Below are positions 1 to 8,489 of a stretch of DNA of 20,084 nucleotides, piece after piece (position 1 is the stretch's first letter; every line of letters begins with the position of its first letter). The stretch comes from a virus, in the IMG/VR virus record IMGVR_UViG_3300021963_010579, positions 1 through 20,084 of that record; one strand, written 5' to 3'. The notes under the pieces were generated by a model. It searched no databases, had not been told where the DNA came from, and was given only the letters and a program-made list of their open reading frames with translations. A program made the position numbers and the translations under genes.

Positions 1-302
1 ATGCCGCGCACGATGGCGCTCGCCTGCGTAGTCCGGCGCCGTCAATGGCGCGTCGACAGAGTTCATCAACTTCCGCCGAGCGCAGGTGCAGTCGAGCACG
101 GCCCGGTTGAGCTCGTTCTCCGCGAACGTGTCGCGTTCTGCATGTTTCGGTACTTGTCCGGTGGCTGGCCCGATCAGCCAATCTTGGCCGCTATCGTCAA
201 GATCGACGCCGTGTGCACCAGTTGCTGCGTCTCGCCCTCCCGCAGCATCCGCACCGCCGGCTCGCCAATCTCGGATGAAAGCTTGTTGCGCGTCTGGCGA
301 AC
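1..302 (-). pseudogene. Degenerate IS3-type transposase OrfA-like remnant
   Basis: No intact gene is seen in the first 460 bases. On the minus strand, reading down from about 302, one frame carries a stretch with KLSSEIGEPAVRML followed by LTIAAKIG, which then hits a stop at 174-176. This resembles the start of IS3-family OrfA proteins (F/LSxEvRerAVRM ... SIAAKIGC), the helix-turn-helix that binds the element ends. The similarity seems to continue in another frame (KHAERDT, comparable to the usual KWVxxAERDT), so at least one frameshift is needed. The part below about 150 is not recognisable as IS3. I infer an inactive, rearranged fragment; the alternative is chance similarity in GC-rich DNA. 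The plus-strand frame starting at base 1 has no protein-like character. Confidence 0.4.
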
Positions 303-462
303 CTAGTGAAGTTGACCCTCCCTCAGAGCCCGCTTCAGAATGGAGATGGAGCAGCCTAGAAGGGTAAAAAGTAGATCTTCGCCCTGATGCGAGAGCAAGA
401 AACGGATGGTTTCAGTCATGTTCCCCTGCTAGCGAAATATTCTAGGGCATCGAGGGGCAGTC

Positions 463-1419
463 ATGGCAGGAAACAGCAACGAAGTGTGCGCGGTAACGCC
501 GGTGATGGGCGGGCGCGAATGGGTGATGCTACTCGCACTGTCAGTGCTTTGGGGCGGGTCGTTCTTCTTCAACGGCGTTGCTGTGCGCGAACTGCCATCG
601 CTCACCATCGTCCTCGCCCGCGTCGGCATCGCCGCCGTCGTGTTGTGGGCCGTCCTGGCGGTCGTTCGCGTTCGGATGCCGCGCGTCCCGGGTCTTTGGG
701 CCTCCTTCCTCGGCATGGGGCTACTGAACAACGCCATCCCCTTCGCACTTTTCGTATGGGGTCAGCACCACATTGCCAGCGGGTTGGCTGCCATCCTAAA
801 CGCCACTACGCCGCTCTTCACGGTCGTGGTCGCGCACCTGCTCACACGCGACGAGCGGCTCACGGCGAGGAAGGCGGCGGGCGTAGTGGTGGGCCTCGCG
901 GGCGTCGCCGTGATGTTGGGCGCGGACCTGCTGGGGGGCCTCGGCACTGAGCTTGCCGCACAACTCGCCTGCCTCGCAGCCGCGCTGTCATATGCATTTG
1001 CGGGCGTGTTTGGCCGCCGTTTCAAACGCATGAGCGTGCCGCCGCTCGCCACTGCGACGGGGCAAGTGACAGCATCCACGCTCGTCCTCCTGCCGCTCGC
1101 GCTGCTAGTCGAGCAGCCCTGGACGCTGCCAGCGCCGAGCCTCGCGGGCTGGAGCGCGCTGCTCGGCATCGGCGTGCTCTCGACCGCACTGGCTTACGTC
1201 CTCTACTTCCGCATCCTCGCTGCCGCAGGCGCGACCAATCTCCTGCTCGTAACCTTCCTAATCCCGGTGAGCGCCATCCTGCTCGGCGCGCTGGTGCTGG
1301 GCGAGCGGCTGGAGCCCAAGCACTTCGCTGGCATGGCCATGATCGGCGCGGGCCTCGCGCTGATAGATGGGCGGCTGCCGCGCCGGCTCCTCGCGGGAAA
1401 GGCGCGCGAGGCCGCGTGA
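463..1419 (+). CDS. EamA/DMT-superfamily inner-membrane transporter
   Basis: This 318-residue protein is very hydrophobic and has about ten predicted membrane helices arranged as two EamA repeats (roughly residues 18-150 and 165-300). Family hallmarks are the first helix LSVLWGGSFFFNGVAVRELP and the motif AAILNATTPLFTVVVAHLL in repeat 1. Repeat 2 has the equivalent LLVTFLIPVSAILLGALVLGE. EamA proteins are drug/metabolite transporters that mostly export small metabolites or amino acids; the substrate here cannot be inferred. The length is normal and no frameshift is seen. The start at 463 is supported by a GAGGGG Shine-Dalgarno at about 449-454. The gene stands alone, transcribed away from the integration block, between degraded DNA on both sides. 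It is probably host DNA or cargo, not a phage gene. Confidence 0.9.
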   Translation: MAGNSNEVCAVTPVMGGREWVMLLALSVLWGGSFFFNGVAVRELPSLTIVLARVGIAAVVLWAVLAVVRVRMPRVPGLWASFLGMGLLNNAIPFALFVWGQHHIASGLAAILNATTPLFTVVVAHLLTRDERLTARKAAGVVVGLAGVAVMLGADLLGGLGTELAAQLACLAAALSYAFAGVFGRRFKRMSVPPLATATGQVTASTLVLLPLALLVEQPWTLPAPSLAGWSALLGIGVLSTALAYVLYFRILAAAGATNLLLVTFLIPVSAILLGALVLGERLEPKHFAGMAMIGAGLALIDGRLPRRLLAGKAREAA

Positions 1420-1655
1420 CGGGCCGGCCCCGCCTCGGTCTTTGAGTGGCGGCGTGCAGAACGAGCCTACCGCCCCGATGAATCTCGGGAGCACTGCTTC
1501 GCTTGGCGCCTTGCACCGCCAGTGGCAGATCGCCCAGTCCGCTGCGTAGCCCGCATCGTTAATGGCGCGTCGGTCTTGCCGTGCCGGCGTAGCTCATCAA
1601 CTGTCGCCGAACTCGGGTGCCGAGAAGACACTTTCCTTCAATTTCGCGGACCTGC
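1420..1655. other. Non-coding stretch with a diverged copy of the 1-100 sequence
   Basis: No gene is supported here. Bases about 1543-1635 align with about 22-100: both contain GCGTAG, CCG, AATGGCGCGTCG, then TTCATCAACT or CTCATCAACT and CGCCGA in the same order, with one insertion of about 14-17 bases in the second copy. Read on the minus strand, both copies encode pieces resembling VDEL(C/R)R and RRAI(D/N)xAG, broken by frameshifts. They therefore look like two decayed copies of the same unidentified coding sequence. The end of the minus-strand integration block lies just to the right. Confidence 0.4.
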
Positions 1656-2035
1656 TTACCCGAACACCTTCTGCGGCTGTCGATCCCATGGCAATTCCGC
1701 GACCGCCATCAGGTCATTGATCGGTATCGCCAGAGGGCGCCGGGCAATGACCAGCGCCTCCAGGACGCTCGGGGCCAGGTAAGCCAACCGGATCATCCGC
1801 CCTACGAATCGGTCCGATACGTTCTCCGCCACGGCGATGTCCTGAATGGTGGGTACGGTGCCGCTTTCCAGCTGCCGCCGCCACTTCCACGCCCGCGCGA
1901 CGGCACGAAGCACATGCGGGTCCTGCGTCCGGCTCTCGCGCGCGCAGTGGTCCTCGGGCGGCAGGATCTTCGGCCGCCCGTTGCGCTTGCGGATGCTCAG
2001 CGGGATGACGACCCGGATTGTGTTCGACGAACCGC

Positions 2036-2039
<4 letters not shown>
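1656..2039 (-). CDS. Small HTH-like helper protein downstream of the serine recombinase
   Basis: This 127-residue protein has a basic N-terminus with IPLSIRKRNGRPKILPP. A central segment follows (about residues 60-90: TIQDIAVAENVSDRFVGRMI) that fits a helix-turn-helix in which the second helix reads VSDRFVGRMIRLAYLAP. The C-terminus ends PWDRQPQKVFG. From memory of the family, proteins with this N-terminal IRKRNGRP motif and C-terminal W..QP..VFG ending are common partners of recombinase genes in alphaproteobacteria. Its start codon overlaps the recombinase stop by four bases (TCAT at 2036-2039 on the plus strand), so the two are probably translationally coupled. I infer a DNA-binding accessory factor, perhaps a directionality factor or a regulator of recombination; no function has been shown that I know of. 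Confidence 0.8.
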
Positions 2040-3369
<1,330 letters not shown>

Positions 3370-3373
<4 letters not shown>

Positions 3374-3882
3374 CGCGGATCCCTCCCGACCTCACGAAGC
3401 CCGAAGAAACGGTAGCCGTTCCATTGCGTGCCAGTGATTGCCCGCGCGACCGCCGACAGCGATTTGAACCTACGCCCCTGCCAGTCAAAGCCATCGCGCA
3501 GCACAGTGACGGTATGCTCGACGCCATTCCATTCACGCACCAGCCGCGTGCCTGCGACGGGGTTGCGACCGTCTTCAATGATGGCTTTTCGACCCAGCTT
3601 CCCGTCGATTTCATCGGCGAGAAGATCGAGCATTCGCCGTGTCTCGCGCGACAGGCCGCCGAGCATCAGTTCCTGGATCCGGTAGCCGAGCCGCAGTTCG
3701 AGGTAGCTGCGGCTGTTGTTTGGCGCCGGCGAGCGAAAAAGGCTCTCCCACTTTGCCTTCAATTCCCCGACCGACATCTGCTTCAGCGCTGCAAGCTGCG
3801 CCACCGCGCTCGCGTCTGAGGCGGCGCTTTCACGCGGCCGCATCGGCGCATCGTCCATCTTCTTCCTGGCAACTGCCATCAT
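3370..3882 (-). CDS. DUF2924 family protein
   Basis: The protein has about 170 residues and the typical DUF2924 layout. A variable N-terminus is followed by LAALKQMSVGELKAKWESLF, then NNSRSYLELRLGYRIQELMLGGLS. The C-terminal half reads GTRLVREWNGVEHTVTVL, then a WQGRRFKSLSAVARAITGTQ segment typical of a small DNA-associated beta-alpha fold. DUF2924 genes commonly sit directly upstream of serine recombinases in alphaproteobacterial mobile elements, as here, and their role is not established. Three start codons lie in a row (GTG 3885, ATG 3882, ATG 3879). A GGAGG on the minus strand just upstream favours one of the ATGs; I give 3882. The gene is coupled to the recombinase by a four-base overlap. 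Confidence 0.88.
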
Positions 3883-4103
3883 CACCCTCCAACTCGGTTG
3901 TTCGGTTTGCGACGACCAACACGGCGTTTGAGGGCGAGAATGTCGAATGAACTCTCTCCGCCTGGCGCAGATAAAGAACTCGACTGTTCCGAGAGAATAC
4001 GCCTCAGGCCAACAGCCAGAATGCGCGCGACTTCATTGAGCCGGGCATCCGCCGGAAGGCGTTCCGCAGCGATGGGGTTTGGGCCGGAGAGCGCTGTGTG
4101 CAT
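3882..4103 (-). CDS. Small conserved protein at the head of the integration operon
   Basis: A short frame of about 73 residues, starting MHTALSGPNPIAAERLPADARLNEVARILAVGLRRI..., ends by touching the DUF2924 start. The core AxARLNEVARILAVGLRRI followed by a serine-rich SSLSAPGGESSFDI tail resembles the small unnamed proteins often found directly before DUF2924 in this type of operon (recollection of context, not a database match). The frame is open further up to a TTG at 4118, but ATG 4103 is the first good start. It has no membrane helix or catalytic motif. An AT-rich stretch at about 4130-4190 upstream is the most likely place for the promoter of the whole leftward operon. Confidence 0.6.
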   Translation of the reverse strand: MHTALSGPNPIAAERLPADARLNEVARILAVGLRRILSEQSSSLSAPGGESSFDILALKRRVGRRKPNNRVGG

Positions 4104-4279
4104 GGAGACCGTTCGCAATCAAATTCGCCAAGCAAACGCTTAGTCACGAACGGAAAATACGCAATATAAATCAGCAGCTTATCAGGTTTCTGCGGAGTCA
4201 TTAGAAGCGGTGCGCAGGTTCTTGCTCCGGCCGGCAACTCAGAGCGGACGGCGCCCGCGGATGATGGAATCGCTCACTC

Positions 4280-4945
4280 TCATATCTCTCTGCCAAACCA
4301 ACGGATACGGCCGATGATTTTGATCTCGTCAGCGGTGCGCTCATAGGGCGTATAGAAAGTGTTATCCGAGATCACTCGCACGCGGGGCGGGTCGGAGTTG
4401 GGAATGTGCTCCAGCCGTTTGGCGACGAGGCCCATCCCATCGAAGAGCACGAAAATGCCCGGCGGTGTCGGAAGAGAGCGCGCAAGATCGACAAGAACAA
4501 CGTCTCCATCCTGAAGGGTCGGCATCATGCTGTCGCCTTCGACATGCATGATCCTCAGGTTTGCTGGATCGGCGCGCAGGCGACGAGTGATCCATGAGTT
4601 CTTGAAGTGGTAGGGCTCGCCGTCTTCGATCTCATCGGAGACGATCTGACCTCCCCCCATGGATGCGGTGATCTCGACGGAGGGGATGGCAACGAAAGCG
4701 TCAACTTCTGCCATCTCGGGCTCGTCACCCTCGACCTTTCCCTTGCCTTTCAGCAGCCATTCACGGTCGACCTTAATGGCCCGAGCCACCTTATCGAGCT
4801 TCTCTAGGTTGGGGTGCTCGGAACGCCCGCGCATGATGTCATAGACGAACGACCTGTTGACGCGTGCTTGCTCCGCTACCTCCCTCGCGTTCATGCCGAG
4901 TTGCCGTGCGCGGGCTCTGAGCCTTTCGGCCAATGTGGTGTCCAT
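4280..4945 (-). CDS. Phage-type repressor: XRE HTH plus S24 peptidase-like domain
   Basis: This 221-residue protein has an N-terminal XRE helix-turn-helix (about 5-65: LGMNAREVAEQARVNRSFVYDI, then NLEKLDKVARAIKV). Its C-terminal domain is of the S24 LexA/CI type (about 130-218). The catalytic serine is in EGDSMMPTLQDGDVVLVD (Ser139) and the lysine in LVAKRLEH (Lys176). It binds operators as a dimer and keeps early genes off; S24 proteins can self-cleave in response to RecA filaments. The usual Ala-Gly cleavage site is not seen: the linker has ITASMGGGQ at about 92-100 (see findings). It is transcribed away from the rightward early genes, in the usual lysogeny-switch arrangement, with a GGACGGAG ribosome binding sequence just before ATG 4945. 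Confidence 0.9.
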   Translation of the reverse strand: MDTTLAERLRARARQLGMNAREVAEQARVNRSFVYDIMRGRSEHPNLEKLDKVARAIKVDREWLLKGKGKVEGDEPEMAEVDAFVAIPSVEITASMGGGQIVSDEIEDGEPYHFKNSWITRRLRADPANLRIMHVEGDSMMPTLQDGDVVLVDLARSLPTPPGIFVLFDGMGLVAKRLEHIPNSDPPRVRVISDNTFYTPYERTADEIKIIGRIRWFGREI

Positions 4946-5057
4946 ATGCTCCGTCCGATATGTGGACTGTGTGGATATTGTGGATAAGAGAGGATTGCGC
5001 CGTCCGCGTCAAGGGGCTAGAACATAAAGTGAACTTCAAACGGGCGAGCGTGCGGAA
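4946..5057. promoter_or_regulatory. Divergent switch region with three tandem DnaA-box-like 9-mers
   Basis: The 112-base gap separates the repressor from the first rightward gene and must hold both promoters and the repressor operators. At 4961-4969, 4970-4978 and 4979-4987 there are three contiguous head-to-tail 9-mers: TGTGGACTG, TGTGGATAT and TGTGGATAA. The last is exactly the reverse complement of the DnaA box TTATCCACA. They could be repressor operators, DnaA sites or both. A weak rightward promoter (TTGCGC ... TAGAAC) can be drawn in about 4994-5025, but I put little weight on it. Confidence 0.55.
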
Positions 5058-5747
5058 ATGGCCACAATCGAGAAGGATTACTTCACGCTGGATGAGCTTG
5101 AGGACCGCTGGGGCGTCCCCCACCGCGACCTCGTCTATCTCGCGGAAAACGGGCTCCTGAAGGTATCCGTTCGCCTTTTCGCCGTTCGCCTAGAGCAAGG
5201 TTGCTACGAGGAGGTGGACGATGGCCAATGGTTCAGCATCCCCGAAGAACAAGGCCTCTTTCACGGGCTGCAGGACCTCCGCCCGCAGGATGCCTATCGG
5301 CTCTTCCACGAGGGCGCAGCACGGATCGAGCGTTTTGAGGCGCCGGAGCACCGCTACTGCGTCGTGCTGCGACCCAAGAATGGGATCCTGATCAAAGCGG
5401 ACGAACTCGTCGTTCGACGGGTTGAGCGCGATCGCGCGGAAAGCCGTCATGGGCTTGGCGGAACACAGCGCACAGTTCAGACCGTGTTCGAGCAAAGGCA
5501 CGATTTCAGCGAGGTAATCCTCGGCGACCGGACCTATTTCCTCGGATCCATCCAGGCCCGCGTAGTTCGTATCCTCCATGAGGCTGCAGCCACCGGCAGA
5601 CCGTGGCAGCACGGCAAAGCAGTGCTTGCGAAAGCCGGTTCGTCCTGTACGCGGCTATCCGATCTCTTCAAGACGCAGCCGGACTGGCGCAAGCTCATCC
5701 AGTCCGATCGACGCGGGCGTTACCGGCTGAACATGAAGTTCTCCTGA
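5058..5747 (+). CDS. Uncharacterised early protein with MerR-like N-terminal helix-turn-helix
   Basis: This 229-residue protein is not recognised as a named family. The N-terminal 45 residues (YFTLDELEDRWGVPHRDLVY followed by LAENGLLKVS) look like a MerR/HTH_17-type DNA-binding helix pair. The middle is acidic and aromatic (DDGQWFSIPEEQGLFHGLQDL) and the C-terminal quarter is basic (SSCTRLSDLFKTQPDWRKLIQSDRRGRYRLNMKF). That basic tail has a winged-helix feel: LSDLF as helix, GRYRLN as strand. It is the first gene rightward from the repressor, so it is likely expressed at once when repression is lifted, perhaps as an early regulator. The start at 5058 follows a weak GCGGAA ribosome binding sequence. 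No membrane segment or signal peptide is present. Confidence 0.75.
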   Translation: MATIEKDYFTLDELEDRWGVPHRDLVYLAENGLLKVSVRLFAVRLEQGCYEEVDDGQWFSIPEEQGLFHGLQDLRPQDAYRLFHEGAARIERFEAPEHRYCVVLRPKNGILIKADELVVRRVERDRAESRHGLGGTQRTVQTVFEQRHDFSEVILGDRTYFLGSIQARVVRILHEAAATGRPWQHGKAVLAKAGSSCTRLSDLFKTQPDWRKLIQSDRRGRYRLNMKFS

Positions 5748-5953
5748 TCCCCCTGCGCATGGTCCTGTCATCCCGAGCTTTAATCGGTCGGGGGTTGGTG
5801 CGCATCCCCCAGGCATCCCCCTCCCTATCCCCTCGTCACAGCGAAATTCGCTCGATTTCATCCCCTTCTGATCCACTTCTCATCCCGACGACGCCATACT
5901 GATCCTTCGTCATCCTCTCCGCAGGTTTTCGTCAGAGACCCAAGGAGACTCAG
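5748..5953. promoter_or_regulatory. Intergenic region with repeated (T/G)(C/G)ATCC motifs
   Basis: This 206-base pyrimidine-rich gap contains many short copies of a CATCCC-like motif on the plus strand. They start at 5768, 5802, 5813, 5826 (TATCCCC), 5858, 5869 (TGATCC), 5880, 5900 (TGATCC) and 5910. Several are spaced by 10, 11 or 20 bases, so they lie on one face of the helix. It is followed by an excisionase-like HTH gene with a strong AAGGAG ribosome binding site at about 5941-5946. A role as a binding array for that protein or another regulator is inference. Confidence 0.4.
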
Positions 5954-6175
5954 ATGGCTACGAAACATCTCAACCAGATTGACCTGGCTGCGCGGTGGAA
6001 CATCAGCCACCGCACGCTGGAGCGGTGGCGGTGGACGGGTGAAGGCCCGCGCTTCGTCAAGCTCGGTGGTCGCGTCGTGTACCGCCTCGAAGATGTTGAG
6101 GATTACGAGCGGGAGCAGATCCGCGCGAGCACCACGGACAATGCGGAACGCGCCGCTGCGTCGGGGGCGCGCTGA
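5954..6175 (+). CDS. Excisionase/AlpA-like helix-turn-helix protein
   Basis: This 73-residue protein is a single HTH_17/MerR-type DNA-binding domain. LNQIDLAARWNISHRTLERW provides the helix-turn-helix, and the wing reads GEGPRFVKLGGRVVYRLEDVEDYERE. This wing pattern (GPRFVKLGGRVVYRLEDVE) is classic for excisionase-family and AlpA-like proteins of prophages. Such proteins bend DNA at att sites to promote excision or activate early promoters. Which of these applies here is open, because the integrase is a serine recombinase, for which excision factors are usually unrelated. An AAGGAG Shine-Dalgarno eight bases before the ATG makes the start secure. It is followed after two bases by the next gene, so it heads the main early operon. 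Confidence 0.85.
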   Translation: MATKHLNQIDLAARWNISHRTLERWRWTGEGPRFVKLGGRVVYRLEDVEDYEREQIRASTTDNAERAAASGAR

Positions 6176-6177
6176 TC

Positions 6178-6648
6178 ATGATCCCCAACGCCCCCACCCT
6201 CGACCAGCTGCGCACGATGCCGATCGGCGACATCGTCACGATGCCATCCGAAGTGCTGGCTGTCCTCCAAGAGGACGCTGACGCCGCGCTGAAGAGCGCG
6301 AAGTCGATGAAGGACTGGCTCGACGGCGCCATCGCCCAGAAGTTCGCTGATCGTGCACGTGAAGCCCGTGCCGCCATCGCCAAGGACACGGGCATCGTCC
6401 GCTTTACCGATGGCGCAATCACTATCGTCGCCGACCTGCCGAAGAAGGTGGACTGGGACCAGGCCAAGCTCGCTGCGCTCGTCGAGACCATTCGCGGCTC
6501 TGGCGAAGACCCCGGCCAATACATCGAGATCAGCTTTTCGGTCTCGGAGCGCGCCTACGGCGCGTGGCCCGACGCGATCCGCCGCGCATTTGAACCGGCT
6601 CGGACGCTCAGGACCGGCAAACCGACCTTCCGCCTCCTGCGCGACTGA
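6178..6648 (+). CDS. Conserved phage-type protein of unknown function
   Basis: This 156-residue soluble protein has no motif I can name. The first half is helical and charged (VLAVLQEDADAALKSAKSMK, then WLDGAIAQKFADRAREARAA), which suggests a coiled-coil or helical bundle. The second half looks like a small beta-rich domain (GIVRFTDGAITIVADLPKKV, then YIEISFSVSERAYGAWPDAI). It starts two bases after the excisionase-like gene and lies upstream of the recombination genes, so it is likely co-expressed with them. I infer an accessory role in early DNA metabolism only from position. Confidence 0.75.
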   Translation: MIPNAPTLDQLRTMPIGDIVTMPSEVLAVLQEDADAALKSAKSMKDWLDGAIAQKFADRAREARAAIAKDTGIVRFTDGAITIVADLPKKVDWDQAKLAALVETIRGSGEDPGQYIEISFSVSERAYGAWPDAIRRAFEPARTLRTGKPTFRLLRD

Positions 6649-6658
6649 GAGGAAACCC

Positions 6659-6982
6659 ATGTTCACGTTTGGCAAATCCAAGCCCGATGCCTCGCTGTCT
6701 GCGCTCGAAGCGCTGCGCAAGGCTCATTACAGCCTGTCCTCGCTTCCTGATGCGATCCGGATCCCGGCCATGCCTGGGCACGACGAAATCGCAGCCAAGC
6801 CCATCTCCGAGGCGACGATCGATGATCTCGCCTTCGCGATGCGGGGCTTGGAAGCCGAGTTCAACGACGTCGCCGACAAGATGCAGGCGCTGCGCAAGCT
6901 CAGCCAGATCGCTCGCGATGCCGGTGGTCTCGGTGCTGATCGGGCCGTCGACCTCGCCGCTCGCATCCAGTCGGAGCGCTGA
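6659..6982 (+). CDS. Small helical protein of unknown function in the early operon
   Basis: A 107-residue protein with a helical second half (ISEATIDDLAFAMRGLEAEF, then NDVADKMQALRKLSQIARDA) that could form a coiled coil or oligomerise. No catalytic motif is seen. The frame is open upstream to 6353, but ATG 6659 has a clear GAGAGGAAA ribosome binding sequence just ahead and follows the previous stop by ten bases, so it is the real start. The stop is two bases before the ATPase start. The tight spacing suggests it works with, or is needed in step with, the downstream AAA ATPase and ssDNA-binding candidate. Confidence 0.75.
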   Translation: MFTFGKSKPDASLSALEALRKAHYSLSSLPDAIRIPAMPGHDEIAAKPISEATIDDLAFAMRGLEAEFNDVADKMQALRKLSQIARDAGGLGADRAVDLAARIQSER

Positions 6983-6984
6983 TC

Positions 6985-7875
6985 ATGGCGCTCCCCATCA
7001 TCTCAGCCGATCAGCGCATGGCCGAAGTGCGTGGCGTCAAAGGCTGCATCTTCGGTAAGTCCGGCATCGGCAAGACGAGCTTGCTTTGGACGCTTGATCC
7101 CAAGGTCACGCTCTTCATCGACCTGGAAGCCGGCGATCTCGCTATCGAAGGCTGGCCCGGCGACAGCGTGCGTCCCCGCACATGGCCCGAATGCCGCGAC
7201 CTTGCGGTCTTCATCGGCGGCCCCAATCCGGCGCTGCGCGATGACCAGGTCTACAGCGAAGCCCACTACGCCGCCGTGTGCGAACGCTTCGGCGATCCAG
7301 CTTCGCTTGATCGCTATCAGACCGTCTTCATCGACTCGATCACGGTTGCTGGGCGTCTGTGTTTCCAGTGGTGCAAGGGCCAGCCGGAAGCCTTCTCCGA
7401 CAAGACAGGCAAGCCGGATATTCGCGGCGCCTATGGATTGCACGGCCGCGAGATGATCGCGTGGCTTACGCAACTGCAGCACACGCGGGCGAAGAACGTC
7501 TGGTTCGTCGGGATCCTCGACGAGAAGCTGGACGACTTCAACAGGCGGATCTTCCAGCCGCAGATCGATGGTTCCAAGACCGGCCTGGAGTTGCCCGGCA
7601 TCGTCGATGAAGTGCTGACGATGGCGGAGATCAAGGACGACGCCGGTGCGCCGTTCCGCGCCTTCGTCTGCCAGACGATCAACACCTGGAACTACCCCGC
7701 GAAGGACCGTTCCGGTCGGCTGGATCCGATCGAGGAGCCTCACCTCGGTCGCCTCATGGCGAAGATCCGCAGCCCTGCAAAACCCGCGTCAGAGCGCCTG
7801 GCCTATCGCAGCCCGCCTGCCGCTGCGCCGCCTGCAGCGCCTGCCGCTGCCCCCATCCATCCCGAAAACGACTGA
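6985..7875 (+). CDS. Phage AAA_24 RecA-fold ATPase, Sak4-like single-strand annealing protein candidate
   Basis: This 296-residue protein has a Walker A motif GKSGIGKTS (residues 24-32) close to the N-terminus and a Walker B-like strand YQTVFIDSI at about 112-120. The sensor-like region includes KNVWFVGILDEKLDD. The C-terminus is a low-complexity Ala/Pro tail (about 270-292), probably a flexible linker. Phage proteins of this AAA_24 layout include the Sak4 group of single-strand annealing recombinases, which are RecA-core proteins that pair complementary single strands. The next gene is a candidate ssDNA-binding protein, a typical partner for Sak4. Other AAA_24 proteins have unclear roles, so Sak4-like is likely but not certain. 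The start ATG is two bases after the previous stop. Confidence 0.82.
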   Translation: MALPIISADQRMAEVRGVKGCIFGKSGIGKTSLLWTLDPKVTLFIDLEAGDLAIEGWPGDSVRPRTWPECRDLAVFIGGPNPALRDDQVYSEAHYAAVCERFGDPASLDRYQTVFIDSITVAGRLCFQWCKGQPEAFSDKTGKPDIRGAYGLHGREMIAWLTQLQHTRAKNVWFVGILDEKLDDFNRRIFQPQIDGSKTGLELPGIVDEVLTMAEIKDDAGAPFRAFVCQTINTWNYPAKDRSGRLDPIEEPHLGRLMAKIRSPAKPASERLAYRSPPAAAPPAAPAAAPIHPEND

Positions 7876-7891
7876 CAAGGAGACCCCAGCC

Positions 7892-8479
7892 ATGACTGGT
7901 TCCTGGAACGACTTCAACGACGCCAAGCAGAACAGCAACATCATCCCCAAGGGCACGCTCGCCAAGGTGCGCCTGACGATCCGCCCCGGCGGCTATGACG
8001 ATCCGGCGCAGGGCTGGACCGGCGGCTACGCCACGCGTGGCGCCACCGGCTCGGTCTACCTCTCGGGCGAGTTCACGGTGCTTGAGGGACCCTACGCCCG
8101 CAGGAAGATCTTCACGTTGATCGGGCTTTACAGCCCCAAGGGCCCGGACTGGACGAACATGGGCCGCAGCCTCATCCGCGGCATGCTGAACTCTGCGCGC
8201 GGCATTTCGGACAAGGACAATTCGGCACAGGCGCAAGCGGCGCGGCGGATCTCGGGCTTCACCGATCTCGATGGGCTGGAGTTCATCGCCAAGATCGACG
8301 TCGGCACCGACACCAACGGGGAAGAGAAGAACGAGATCCGCACGGCGGTGACGCCGGATCACAAGGAGTACGCGGCGCTCATGGGGATGGCCGGCGCGGC
8401 GGCGCAAGCCACCGCTCAGCCCCGCGCTTCCCAGCCCTCCATGCCGAAGCCGGGCGTTCGCCCGTCCTGGGCACAATAA
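7892..8479 (+). CDS. DUF669-like phage ssDNA-binding protein candidate
   Basis: This 195-residue protein begins SWNDFNDAKQNSNIIPKGTL and continues with alternating beta strands: AKVRLTIRPGG, GSVYLSGEFTVLEGPYARRK, IFTLIGLYSP, GLEFIAKIDVGTDTNG and EKNEIRTAVTP. This strand order, with the pattern 'P-G-x-A-x-V ... F-x-V-x-x-G-x-x-x-x-R-x-x-F', fits DUF669-type OB-fold proteins used as phage single-strand binding proteins. The C-terminal 30 residues are rich in Ala, Pro and Gln, like the disordered tails of SSBs, although the usual acidic tip is absent. It follows the Sak4-like ATPase by 16 bases with AAGGAG before the start ATG 7892. Function is inferred from fold pattern and context. Confidence 0.7.
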   Translation: MTGSWNDFNDAKQNSNIIPKGTLAKVRLTIRPGGYDDPAQGWTGGYATRGATGSVYLSGEFTVLEGPYARRKIFTLIGLYSPKGPDWTNMGRSLIRGMLNSARGISDKDNSAQAQAARRISGFTDLDGLEFIAKIDVGTDTNGEEKNEIRTAVTPDHKEYAALMGMAGAAAQATAQPRASQPSMPKPGVRPSWAQ

Positions 8480-8489
8480 GGAGGGCGCC

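Noticed and set aside
1420-1655. A possible attL site next to the recombinase block
   Set aside because: No partner att copy is visible in the window, and serine recombinase sites cannot be identified from one end alone.
4004-4237. A 77-codon minus-strand frame upstream of the integration operon
   Set aside because: It overlaps the likely promoter and the start of the small conserved gene in another frame, and shows no domain.
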